DNA from: Pseudomonas sp. 10-1B
Lineage (GTDB): Bacteria; Pseudomonadota; Gammaproteobacteria; Pseudomonadales; Pseudomonadaceae
Length of the DNA: 38,747 nt
Direction: 5' to 3'
Assembly (NCBI RefSeq): GCF_000935045.1
Contig: NZ_JYKS01000061.1
Span: forward strand, 1 to 38,747
Shown: positions 16,474 to 24,118 of the stretch, piece after piece
Position numbering within the stretch: the first letter of the stretch is position 1
Layout of the letters: the number at the start of each line of letters is the position of its first letter
The notes under the pieces: model-generated
Database searches by the model: none
Told to the model about the DNA's origin: nothing
Seen by the model: the letters and a program-made list of their open reading frames with translations, nothing else
Translations under genes and position numbers: made by a program

Positions 16474-17646
16474 ATGGCTTTCGACCTGGCGGCGCGTCTG
16501 GCCGAACGGCGCGCCGCAGACCTGTATCGGCAGCGGCCACTGCTGGAGAGCCCGCAGGGGCCGGAGGTGGTGGTCGACGGCCAGCGTTTGCTGGCCTTCT
16601 GCAGCAATGACTACCTGGGCCTGGCCAATCACCCCGAGGTGATCGCCGCCTGGCAGGCTGGCGCCGAACGCTGGGGTGTCGGTGGTGGCGCCTCGCACCT
16701 GGTGATCGGCCACAGCACGCCGCACCACCAGGTTGAAGAGGCGCTGGCCGAGCTTACCGGGCGCCCGCGTGCGCTGCTGTTCTCCACTGGCTACATGGCC
16801 AATCTGGGGGCCATCACCGCGCTGGTGGGGCAGGGCGACACGGTGCTGCAAGACCGCCTGAACCATGCTTCGCTGCTGGATGGCGGGCTGCTCAGCGGTG
16901 CCCGTTTCAACCGCTACCTGCACAACGACCCGGCCAGCCTGGCCAGCCGCCTGGATAAAGCCGTCGGCAATACCCTGGTGGTGACCGACGGCGTGTTCAG
17001 CATGGACGGCGACCTGGCCGAGCTGCCGGCCCTGGCCGATGTCGCCCGGGCCCGTGGCGCCTGGCTGATGGTCGACGATGCCCATGGCCTGGGCACCCTC
17101 GGCGCCCAGGGTGGTGGCATCGTCGAGCACTTTGGCCTGGGCGTGGATGACGTGCCGGTGCTGATCGGCACGCTGGGCAAGGCTTGCGGTACCGCTGGCG
17201 CCTTCGTTGCCGGCAGTGAAGAACTGATCGAGGCGCTGGTGCAGTTCGCCCGCCCGTACATCTACACCACCAGCCAGCCACCGGCGCTGGCCTGTGCCAC
17301 GCTCAAGAGCCTGGAGCTGTTGCGCCGCGAGACTTGGCGCCGCGAGCACCTGGCGGCGTTGATCCGCCAGTTCCGCGAGGGCGCGCAGCAGATAGGGCTG
17401 CAATTGATGGACAGCCCGACGCCGATCCAGCCGATCGTCATCGGCGACAGCGCACAGGCCCTGCGCCTGTCACGCATGTTGCGCGAACGCGGCTTGCTGG
17501 TGACGGCAATCCGCCCGCCCACCGTGCCGGCGGGCAGCGCGCGCCTGCGGGTGACCCTTAGCGCCGCGCACAGTGAGGCGCAGGTGCAGCTATTGTTGAA
17601 TGCATTGGCCGAGTGTTATCCACAATTGGAGAGCGCCGATGCGTAA
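16474..17646 (+). CDS. bioF: 8-amino-7-oxononanoate synthase
   Basis: PLP enzyme that joins pimeloyl-ACP and L-alanine to give 8-amino-7-oxononanoate. It has 390 residues, with the PLP lysine K236 in IGTLGKACGT, the GGGASHLVIGH substrate loop near 70-80, and VDDAHGLGTLG. The ATG at 16474 lies one base after the bioB stop; the longer frame upstream lies inside bioB. The stop overlaps bioH by eight bases. A perfect DnaA-box 9-mer (TTATCCACA, 17616-17624) lies near its 3' end, possibly by chance. Confidence 0.98.
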   Translation: MAFDLAARLAERRAADLYRQRPLLESPQGPEVVVDGQRLLAFCSNDYLGLANHPEVIAAWQAGAERWGVGGGASHLVIGHSTPHHQVEEALAELTGRPRALLFSTGYMANLGAITALVGQGDTVLQDRLNHASLLDGGLLSGARFNRYLHNDPASLASRLDKAVGNTLVVTDGVFSMDGDLAELPALADVARARGAWLMVDDAHGLGTLGAQGGGIVEHFGLGVDDVPVLIGTLGKACGTAGAFVAGSEELIEALVQFARPYIYTTSQPPALACATLKSLELLRRETWRREHLAALIRQFREGAQQIGLQLMDSPTPIQPIVIGDSAQALRLSRMLRERGLLVTAIRPPTVPAGSARLRVTLSAAHSEAQVQLLLNALAECYPQLESADA

Positions 17647-18370
17647 CCGACTTGTTCTGCTGCCCGGCTGGGGCCTGGGCACTGCCTCCCTGGAGCCGCT
17701 GGCCGCCAGCCTGCGCGCCCAGGACGCCCGCCTGCAGGTTGAGCTGATGCCCCTGCCGGAACTGCCCCACAGCGATGTGCCGGCCTGGCTCGACCACCTT
17801 GACCGCAAGCTGCCGAACGATACCTGGCTGGGTGGCTGGTCGTTCGGCGGCATGCTGGCCAGCGCGCTGGCGCATAAACGCGGCGACCACTGCTGCGGCC
17901 TGCTGACCTTGGCCAGCAACCCCAGTTTCGTGGCCCGCCCGGACTGGCCCCACGGCATGGCCGAAGACACCTTCGGCACCTTCCTCGACGGTTGCCGCAG
18001 CCATACCCACGTCACCCTCAAGCGCTTCCGTACTTTGTGCAGCGAGGGTGCCCAGCAACCGCGCACCCTGCTACGCCAGCTGGGTGTCGGCGTACCGGAC
18101 ACCGACCCGCTGTACCTGGCTACCGGCCTCGAGGTGTTGGCCAAGCTGGATACCCGCGAAGCACTGCAAGCCTATGGCGGCCCGCAGCTGCACCTGTTCG
18201 CCGGCAGCGATGCGCTGGTGCCGGCAGAGGCGGCCAAGGCGCTGAGCGAGCTGCTGCCCGATGTGGAAGTGGGCTTGGTCGAAGACAGTTCCCACGCGTT
18301 CCTGCTGGAGTACCCGCAGGAGCTGGCGGCGGGCATCAAGAGTTTCCTGCATGAGAGTGGCGATGACTGA
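17639..18370 (+). CDS. bioH: pimeloyl-ACP methyl ester carboxylesterase
   Basis: Alpha/beta-hydrolase of 243 residues that removes the methyl group from pimeloyl-ACP methyl ester, ending the BioC-BioH route to pimelate. The triad is visible as S68 in GGWSFGG, D191 in AGSDALV and H219 in SSHAFLL. An oxyanion-type LLPGWGLG lies at the N-terminus. The ATG at 17639 overlaps the bioF stop by eight bases, and the stop overlaps bioC by eight bases (ATGACTGA), so translation is probably coupled along the operon. Confidence 0.95.
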   Translation: MRNRLVLLPGWGLGTASLEPLAASLRAQDARLQVELMPLPELPHSDVPAWLDHLDRKLPNDTWLGGWSFGGMLASALAHKRGDHCCGLLTLASNPSFVARPDWPHGMAEDTFGTFLDGCRSHTHVTLKRFRTLCSEGAQQPRTLLRQLGVGVPDTDPLYLATGLEVLAKLDTREALQAYGGPQLHLFAGSDALVPAEAAKALSELLPDVEVGLVEDSSHAFLLEYPQELAAGIKSFLHESGDD

Positions 18371-19181
18371 CCTTTCCCGTCCGACCCTGCCCGGCGCACT
18401 GCCCGACAAACGCCAGGTGGCAGCTTCGTTCTCCCGCGCGGCAGCCAGCTACGACAGCGTGGCGGCCTTGCAGCGCGCGGTGGGTTTGAACCTGCTGGAG
18501 CAATTGCCGGAAGGCCTGCAGCCGTCGCACTGGCTGGACCTGGGTAGCGGCACCGGCCATTTCAGCCGCATCCTGGCCGAGCGTTTCGCGCAGGCCCGCG
18601 GCGTGGCGGTGGATATCGCCGAAGGCATGCTGCGCCATGCCCGCCACGAACAGGGTGGGGCGCACTATCACGTGGCGGGTGATGCCGAGCGCTTGCCGTT
18701 GCGCGATGCCAGTGTCGACCTGGTGTTCTCCAGCCTGGCGGTGCAGTGGTGCGACCAGTTCGCCAGCGTGCTGGCCGAGGCGCAACGGGTGTTGCGACCG
18801 GGCGGCGTGCTGGCCTTCAGCAGCCTGTGCGTGGGTACCCTCGACGAACTGCGCGCCAGCTGGCAGGCGGTGGATGGCCTGGTGCATGTGAACCGCTTCC
18901 GCCGTTTCGAAGACTACCAGCGCCTGTGTGCCGCCAGCGGCTTCGAACAGCTTGAGCTGCAGCGCTGCCCGCATGTGCTGCACTACCCGGATGTACGCAG
19001 CCTGACCCATGAACTCAAGGCCCTCGGTGCCCACAACCTCAACCCCGGCCGCCCTTCCGGGTTGACCGGCCGAGCCCGCATGCAGGGCCTGCTGCAGGCC
19101 TATGAGGCATTTCGCCAGCCCGAGGGGCTGCCAGCCACCTATCAGGTGGTCTATGGTGTGTTGCGCAAGCCACAGGCGTAA
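18363..19181 (+). CDS. bioC: malonyl-ACP O-methyltransferase
   Basis: SAM-dependent methyltransferase of 272 residues that caps malonyl-ACP so that it can be elongated as a disguised pimelate precursor. SAM motif I is WLDLGSGTGHFS; later methyltransferase motifs appear in VDLVFSSLAVQWC and LRPGGVLAFSS. The N-terminal KRQVAASFSRAAASYDSVA is typical of BioC. The start at 18363 overlaps the end of bioH; the longer upstream frame lies in bioH. Confidence 0.96.
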   Translation: MTDLSRPTLPGALPDKRQVAASFSRAAASYDSVAALQRAVGLNLLEQLPEGLQPSHWLDLGSGTGHFSRILAERFAQARGVAVDIAEGMLRHARHEQGGAHYHVAGDAERLPLRDASVDLVFSSLAVQWCDQFASVLAEAQRVLRPGGVLAFSSLCVGTLDELRASWQAVDGLVHVNRFRRFEDYQRLCAASGFEQLELQRCPHVLHYPDVRSLTHELKALGAHNLNPGRPSGLTGRARMQGLLQAYEAFRQPEGLPATYQVVYGVLRKPQA

Positions 19182-19191
19182 GGGGAGCGAG

Positions 19192-19872
19192 ATGAGTCAG
19201 GCCTATTTCATTGCCGGTACCGATACCGATGTCGGCAAGACCACCATTGCCGCCGGGCTGCTGCATGCGGCGCGGTCGCAGGGCATGAGTACGTTGGGGG
19301 CCAAGCCGGTGGCTTCCGGTTGCACGATGACGCCGAAAGGGCTGCGCAACAGCGATGCTCAGGCGCTGATCGATGAAAGCTCGATCAAGCTGCCTTATGA
19401 GCAGGTCAACCCGTTTGCCTTCGAACCCGCCATCGCCCCGCATGTGGCGGCGCGCGAGGCGGGGGTGACGCTTGCCGTGCCAGCACTGCTGGCGGCGATG
19501 CGTAATGTGTTGCAACAAAATGCCGATTTCACCCTGATCGAAGGGGCGGGTGGCTGGCGCGTGCCGTTGTCGGGCCTGGAGAACCTGTCCGACCTTGCGG
19601 TTGCCTTGCAGTTGCCGGTGATTCTGGTGGTGGGGGTGCGGCTGGGCTGTATCAGCCATGCCTTGCTCAGTGCCGAGGCGATCGAGCGTGATGGGCTGCA
19701 ACTGGCGGGGTGGGTGGCGAACATCATCGAGCCGCGGACTTCGCGCCTGGAAGAGAACCTGGCCAGCCTGGCCGAGCGCTTGCCGGCACCATGTCTCGGG
19801 CGGGTGCCCAAGCTGAAGCAGGCCAGTGCCGATATGGTGGCTGAGCATCTGCAGCTGGATCTGCTGGATTAG
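19192..19872 (+). CDS. bioD: dethiobiotin synthetase
   Basis: ATP-dependent carboxylase that closes the ureido ring of 7,8-diaminopelargonate to make dethiobiotin. The 226-residue protein carries the P-loop GTDTDVGKTT at 9-18, KPVASGC, and LIEGAGGWRVPLS. The ATG at 19192 follows a strong GGGGAG. It is the last gene of the operon; bioA is not in this window, as is usual for Pseudomonas. Confidence 0.97.
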   Translation: MSQAYFIAGTDTDVGKTTIAAGLLHAARSQGMSTLGAKPVASGCTMTPKGLRNSDAQALIDESSIKLPYEQVNPFAFEPAIAPHVAAREAGVTLAVPALLAAMRNVLQQNADFTLIEGAGGWRVPLSGLENLSDLAVALQLPVILVVGVRLGCISHALLSAEAIERDGLQLAGWVANIIEPRTSRLEENLASLAERLPAPCLGRVPKLKQASADMVAEHLQLDLLD

Positions 19873-19887
19873 TGGTTTGCATACCCA

Positions 19888-19964
19888 GCCTATTCGCGGG
19901 TAAACCCGCTCCTACAAGCGAATGCGTACCGTTGTAGGAGCGGGTTTACCCGCGAATAGGCCGG
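19888..19964. repeat. REP pair (class B), matched variant
   Basis: A compact inverted class B pair downstream of bioD. Both halves share an uncommon outer change (CTCCTACAA on the left, TTGTAGGAG on the right) relative to the usual CTCCCACAGG, so the pairing is preserved. Confidence 0.88.
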
Positions 19965-20084
19965 CGCAGGAATACCCAAGGCCTATCAACTGGCACCAGG
20001 CCATTAGCGATTTAAACGGGCCTTTTCGCCCCTGGCCTGCTTTAATTGGGTCTGTTCGTCATCCAGCGTCAATGGAGTCCTGAC

Positions 20085-20381
20085 ATGGAAATCACCGGTA
20101 GCTCCGCCTATTACGCGGGCCTGAGCGCAATCCACACCGGCCAGAACCGCGTCGATCAGGCCGCCGGCCAGATCGCCAACACCACCGCCGAACGTACCGC
20201 CACCAGCCAGTCCAGCGATTTTCAGGCTGAGCGCTTGCGCGCGGTCGACCGCAGCCAACAGATGGACCTGGCCACCAGCACCGTGCAACTGGCCCTGGGC
20301 AAACATGAAGTCGAGCTTGGCGCAAAGGTCGCCAAGGCCTCCGACGAAATGCTCGGCCGGATCATCGACACCTACGCCTGA
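20085..20381 (+). CDS. small protein resembling fused flagellar rod/hook terminal helices
   Basis: A 98-residue protein without signal peptide or membrane helix. The N-terminus (SSAYYAGLSAIHTGQNRVDQ, then AAGQIANTT) follows the flagellar rod/hook N-terminal pattern of a GL motif, a Gln-rich helix and A.NIAN..T. The C-terminus (MDLATSTVQLALGKHEVELG, then AKVAKASDEMLGRIID) follows the FlgE/FlgG/FlgC C-terminal pattern V(D/N)L.EE.V.LI..QR.Y.AN.KV....DEML. The whole beta-rich middle of a rod protein is missing. The ATG at 20085 has GGAGT in front. No flagellar genes are nearby. It might be a non-flagellar coiled-coil protein or a small assembly factor; the function is unknown. Confidence 0.75.
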   Translation: MEITGSSAYYAGLSAIHTGQNRVDQAAGQIANTTAERTATSQSSDFQAERLRAVDRSQQMDLATSTVQLALGKHEVELGAKVAKASDEMLGRIIDTYA

Positions 20382-20411
20382 CTGGGCGTTCACTCGAACT
20401 ACACACACCGC

Positions 20412-20504
20412 CCCTGTGGGAGCGGGCGTGCCCGCGAATGCGTCAGATCAGGCACCTCTATTTGCCTGCGCTGGCCCTTTCGCGGGCATGCCCGCTCCCA
20501 CAGA
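20412..20504. repeat. REP pair (class B), inverted
   Basis: Inverted class B copies, outward-facing: GTGGGAGCGGGCGTGCCCGC on the left and GCGGGCATGCCCGCTCCCAC on the right. They separate the rod-like gene from the acyl-CoA dehydrogenase promoter. Confidence 0.88.
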
Positions 20505-20602
20505 GGCATCTTGATTCCTGGGGTTGGCGTAAACGCCATTTTTCGTGGCGTAAATGGCACTACAGTCCATCCTTGACATAAGGCGGTGCTAAACGTAAGT
20601 TT

Positions 20603-20616
20603 CAAACAACTGTTTG
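20603..20616. promoter_or_regulatory. PsrA-type operator upstream of the acyl-CoA dehydrogenase
   Basis: CAAACAACTGTTTG matches the Pseudomonas PsrA consensus (G/C)AAAC-N4-GTTT(G/C) exactly, and the dyad extends one more pair on each side (T...A). PsrA is a TetR-family repressor of beta-oxidation genes released by long-chain acyl-CoA. The site is 57 bases before the start of the first fadE gene. Confidence 0.75.
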
Positions 20617-20672
20617 ATATACGGCCGCCAAGAGCTGGTCACCCCACAGAACTGACACAGAGGTTCACCGCA

Positions 20673-22478
20673 ATGCCTGATTACAAAGCCCCCTTGCGTG
20701 ATATCCGCTTCGTTCGCGACGAGCTGCTTGGCTATGAGGCGCACTATCAGAGCCTGCCGGGTTGCCAGGACGCCACGCCCGACATGGTCGACGCGATCCT
20801 TGAAGAAGGCGCGAAATTCTGTGAGCAGGTACTGTCGCCGCTGAACCGTGTGGGTGACCAGGAAGGCTGCACCTGGAGCGAATCGGGCGTGAAGACCCCG
20901 ACCGGTTTCAAAGCGGCCTACGAACAGTTCGTCGAAGGCGGCTGGCCAAGCCTGGCCCATGACGTCGAGCACGGCGGCCAAGGCCTGCCGGAATCGCTGG
21001 GCCTGGCCCTGAGCGAAATGGTCGGTGGTTCGAACTGGTCGTGGGGTATGTACCCGGGCCTGTCGCACGGCGCGATGAACACCATTTCCGCGCACGGCAC
21101 CGCCGACCAGCAGCACACCTACCTGACCAAGCTGGTGTCCGGCGAGTGGACCGGCACCATGTGCCTGACCGAGCCACACTGCGGTACCGACCTGGGCATG
21201 CTGCGCACCAAGGCCGAGCCACAGGCCGACGGCAGCTACAAGGTTTCGGGCACCAAGATCTTCATTTCGGCCGGTGAGCACGACATGGCCGACAACATCG
21301 TCCATATCGTCCTGGCCCGCCTGCCGGATGCACCGGCAGGCACCAAGGGTATCTCGCTGTTCATCGTGCCGAAGTTCCTGCCCAACGCCGAAGGCGGCGT
21401 GGGTGAGCGCAATGGCGTGAGCTGCGGCTCGATCGAACACAAGATGGGCATTCACGGCAACGCCACCTGCGTGATGAACTTCGACGGCGCCACCGGCTAC
21501 CTGATCGGCCCGGCCAACAAAGGCCTGAACTGCATGTTCACCTTCATGAATACCGCTCGCCTGGGTACCGCGCTGCAAGGCCTGGCCCACGCCGAAGTGG
21601 CGTTCCAGGGTGGCCTGAAGTACGCCCGTGAGCGCTTGCAGATGCGCTCCCTGACCGGCCCGAAAGCACCGGACAAGGCGGCCGACCCGATCATCGTCCA
21701 TCCGGACGTGCGTCGCATGCTGCTGACCATGAAGGCCTTCGCCGAAGGCAACCGCGCGATGGTGTACTTCACTGCCAAGCAGGTAGACATCGTCAAGTAC
21801 AGCCAGGACGAAGAAGAGCGCAAGAAGGCCGATGCTCTGCTGGCATTCCTGACTCCGATCGCCAAGGCGTTCATGACCGAAGTCGGCTTCGAAGCCGCCA
21901 ACCACGGCGTGCAGATCTATGGCGGCCACGGCTTCATCGCCGAGTGGGGCATGGAGCAGAACGTGCGCGACAGCCGTATCTCCATGCTGTACGAAGGCAC
22001 CACCGGCATCCAGGCCCTCGACCTGCTCGGCCGTAAAGTGCTGATGACCCAGGGCGAAGCACTGAAGGGCTTCACCAAGATCGTGCACAAGTTCTGCCAG
22101 GCGCAGGAAGGTAACGAGGCGGTCAAGGAGTTCGTCGAGCCGCTGGCGGCAATCAACAAGGAGTGGGGCGAGCTGACCATGAAAGTGGGTATGGCCGCCA
22201 TGAAAGACCGTGAAGAGGTAGGTGCGGCCTCGGTCGATTACCTGATGTATTCCGGCTATGCCTGCCTGGCCTACTTCTGGGCCGACATCGCCCGCCTGGC
22301 GGCCGAGAAACTGGCCGCCGGCACCAGCGAAGAGGCGTTCTACACCGCCAAGCTGCAGACCGCGCGTTTCTACTTCCAGCGCATCCTGCCGCGTACCCGT
22401 ACGCATGTGGCGACCATGTTGTCGGGTGCCAACAACCTGATGGAAATGGACGAAGAGCACTTCGGCCTGTCGTACTGA
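20673..22478 (+). CDS. fadE: acyl-CoA dehydrogenase, large 600-residue class
   Basis: FAD enzyme for the first oxidation of beta-oxidation, making trans-2-enoyl-CoA. The 601-residue protein starts with the AcylCoA_DH_N segment (MPDYKAPLRDIRFV), has the FAD/substrate region MCLTEPHCGTDLG (163-175) and KVSGTKIFIS, the likely catalytic glutamate E441 in MLYEGTTGIQALDLLGR, and a C-terminal extension typical of this class. The ATG at 20673 starts the conserved N-terminus; the longer frame reaches into the PsrA site. A close paralogue follows at 24119-25897. From memory of the same neighbourhood in P. putida, a phenylacyl-CoA dehydrogenase role is possible; chain-length preference cannot be read from sequence. 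Confidence 0.93.
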   Translation: MPDYKAPLRDIRFVRDELLGYEAHYQSLPGCQDATPDMVDAILEEGAKFCEQVLSPLNRVGDQEGCTWSESGVKTPTGFKAAYEQFVEGGWPSLAHDVEHGGQGLPESLGLALSEMVGGSNWSWGMYPGLSHGAMNTISAHGTADQQHTYLTKLVSGEWTGTMCLTEPHCGTDLGMLRTKAEPQADGSYKVSGTKIFISAGEHDMADNIVHIVLARLPDAPAGTKGISLFIVPKFLPNAEGGVGERNGVSCGSIEHKMGIHGNATCVMNFDGATGYLIGPANKGLNCMFTFMNTARLGTALQGLAHAEVAFQGGLKYARERLQMRSLTGPKAPDKAADPIIVHPDVRRMLLTMKAFAEGNRAMVYFTAKQVDIVKYSQDEEERKKADALLAFLTPIAKAFMTEVGFEAANHGVQIYGGHGFIAEWGMEQNVRDSRISMLYEGTTGIQALDLLGRKVLMTQGEALKGFTKIVHKFCQAQEGNEAVKEFVEPLAAINKEWGELTMKVGMAAMKDREEVGAASVDYLMYSGYACLAYFWADIARLAAEKLAAGTSEEAFYTAKLQTARFYFQRILPRTRTHVATMLSGANNLMEMDEEHFGLSY

Positions 22479-22498
22479 TTCAGCCGCTGTACCCGAAA

Positions 22499-22529
22499 CC
22501 CGCCTGCCCTCACCGGCAGGCGGGTTTTT
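22499..22529 (+). terminator. rho-independent terminator after fadE
   Basis: A perfect 10-base-pair stem (CCCGCCTGCC / GGCAGGCGGG), a loop of six bases and TTTTT, 20 bases after the stop. Confidence 0.93.
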
Positions 22530-22536
22530 GCATTCT

Positions 22537-22617
22537 GGGGCCGCTGTGCGGCCCATCGCCGGCAAGCCTGCAGGGCCGTGCAGTACCTGTGGGAGCTGGC
22601 TTGCCGGCGATGAGGCC
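22537..22617. repeat. REP pair (class A), left half internally deleted
   Basis: The right half is a full class A unit, but the left half reads CATCGCCGGCAAGCCTGCAGG and lacks the AGCTCCCAC portion. The paired structure is therefore reduced. Confidence 0.85.
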
Positions 22618-22711
22618 ATTGAATCCAAACCGCAAATTCAACTGTTCATGTGCGCTGCCGATGAAGTAGGGGCACAATGCCATTATTGATCTGCCGGGTT
22701 GGAGATTACCC

Positions 22712-23995
22712 TTGTTTCGTCTTAACGCTGTTCGCGCAAGCCACTTTCTGCCTTCGCTGTTCTTGCTGCTGGCAGGGCTCGCTGCAGCCTATGTGAAAGA
22801 CCTCAATGTCTTTTTCACATCGCTGTTCAATGTCCTGCCCACCTTGGTCCTGCTGCTGGGTGGCGCCTACTGCGCAGTGTACCGCCGCCAGCGCGAGCTG
22901 TTCCTGATGCTCACGGTGTACATCGCCTACTTCTTGCTCGACACCCAGACCGATTTTTACCGTGACCATGGCCGCGTACGCGAGGACGCGGCGGTGACCT
23001 TCCACCTGGTGTGCCTGTTGCTGCCGATGCTGTTCGGGCTGTATGGCGCCTGGCAGGAGCGTACCCACCTGCTGCAGGACCTGGTCGCCCGCGGTGCCGT
23101 GCTGTTCGCCGTCGGCAGCGTGGCGGTAGCCCTCGAACAGAGCTACCCCGAGGCATTGCTGAGCTGGTTGGCGGAAATCCGCTGGCCGGCCTTGCATGGC
23201 CAGTGGATGAGTCTGATCCAGATGGTCTATCCGCTGTTCCTCGGCGTGTTCATCCTGCTGGTGGTGCAATACCTGCGCGCGCCACGCCCGCTGCACGCCG
23301 CGCAGTTGACGGGCCTGCTGGGCATTTTCTGGATGCTGCCGCAAACCTTCATCCTGCCATTCACCCTTAACATCATGTGCAGCCAGGTGATGCTGATGAT
23401 TGCCGCCGCGGTGGCGCACGAGGCCTACCAGATGGCCTTCCGCGACGAACTGACCGGCCTGCCCGGGCGCCGCGCGCTGAACGAGCGCATGCAGCGCCTG
23501 GGGCGCAACTATGTGATCGCCATGACCGATGTCGACCATTTCAAGAAATTCAACGACACCCACGGCCACGACGTGGGTGACCAGGTGCTGCGCTTGGTTG
23601 CCAGCCGCTTGTCGAAAGTCACCGGCGGTGGCCGGGCTTACCGTTATGGCGGTGAGGAGTTCGCCCTGGTGTTCGCCGGCAAGACCGCCGAGGAATGCGT
23701 ACCGCACGTGGAAGCCGTGCGCGAGGTGATCGCCAATTACGTGATGCACCTGCGTGACCAGCACAACCGGCCACAGGACGATACGGCCGGGCGCCAGCGA
23801 CGGGCGGGCAGCAGCGGTGGCACGGTGTCGGTCACCATCAGCATCGGTGTGGCCGAGCGTCAAGCCGAGCATCGCAACCCCGAGGCGGTGCTGAAATCCG
23901 CTGACCAGGCGCTGTACAGCGCCAAAGGCGCGGGGCGCAATTGTGTCATGGTGCATGGGCAGCAATCACGTCGTGGGGCGGTGCGTACGGCGTGA
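22712..23995 (+). CDS. membrane-bound diguanylate cyclase (GGDEF)
   Basis: Makes cyclic-di-GMP from two GTP. The 427-residue protein has about seven or eight membrane helices in the first 235 residues (segments near 12-28, 35-57, 62-76, 95-113, 128-142, 167-188, 198-222, 225-238), which form an unrecognised sensor, followed by a GGDEF domain at about 244-415. The domain has DELTGLPGRRALN and an intact YGGEEFALV (active site 313-317). The position of an inhibitory RxxD site is occupied by TGGG, so product inhibition through the I-site is unlikely. The start is TTG at 22712, supported by GGAG eight bases before; no upstream ATG fits. It lies between two fadE paralogues. Confidence 0.92.
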   Translation: MFRLNAVRASHFLPSLFLLLAGLAAAYVKDLNVFFTSLFNVLPTLVLLLGGAYCAVYRRQRELFLMLTVYIAYFLLDTQTDFYRDHGRVREDAAVTFHLVCLLLPMLFGLYGAWQERTHLLQDLVARGAVLFAVGSVAVALEQSYPEALLSWLAEIRWPALHGQWMSLIQMVYPLFLGVFILLVVQYLRAPRPLHAAQLTGLLGIFWMLPQTFILPFTLNIMCSQVMLMIAAAVAHEAYQMAFRDELTGLPGRRALNERMQRLGRNYVIAMTDVDHFKKFNDTHGHDVGDQVLRLVASRLSKVTGGGRAYRYGGEEFALVFAGKTAEECVPHVEAVREVIANYVMHLRDQHNRPQDDTAGRQRRAGSSGGTVSVTISIGVAERQAEHRNPEAVLKSADQALYSAKGAGRNCVMVHGQQSRRGAVRTA

Positions 23996-24048
23996 CCGAA
24001 ATAGACTGTATGGTCTGTTGATGACCCTATGTCTCGTAAAAGTTGTTC

Positions 24049-24067
24049 GGTTACACTGCCTGTAACC
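24049..24067. promoter_or_regulatory. inverted repeat operator candidate before the second fadE
   Basis: GGTTACA, five bases, TGTAACC: a perfect 7+5+7 dyad, 51 bases before the start codon. The size and symmetry fit a TetR- or GntR-type dimer site. It is not the PsrA motif seen before the first fadE. Confidence 0.5.
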
Positions 24068-24118
24068 CAGTGTCGCGGTTCCCAGAGACCGCCCCGACCC
24101 GACTAGCGAGAGGTTGTC

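Noticed and set aside
17616..17624. DnaA box in bioF as a functional site
   Set aside because: A single exact 9-mer inside coding sequence is compatible with chance in 38.7 kb; kept only as a side note to the intergenic pair.
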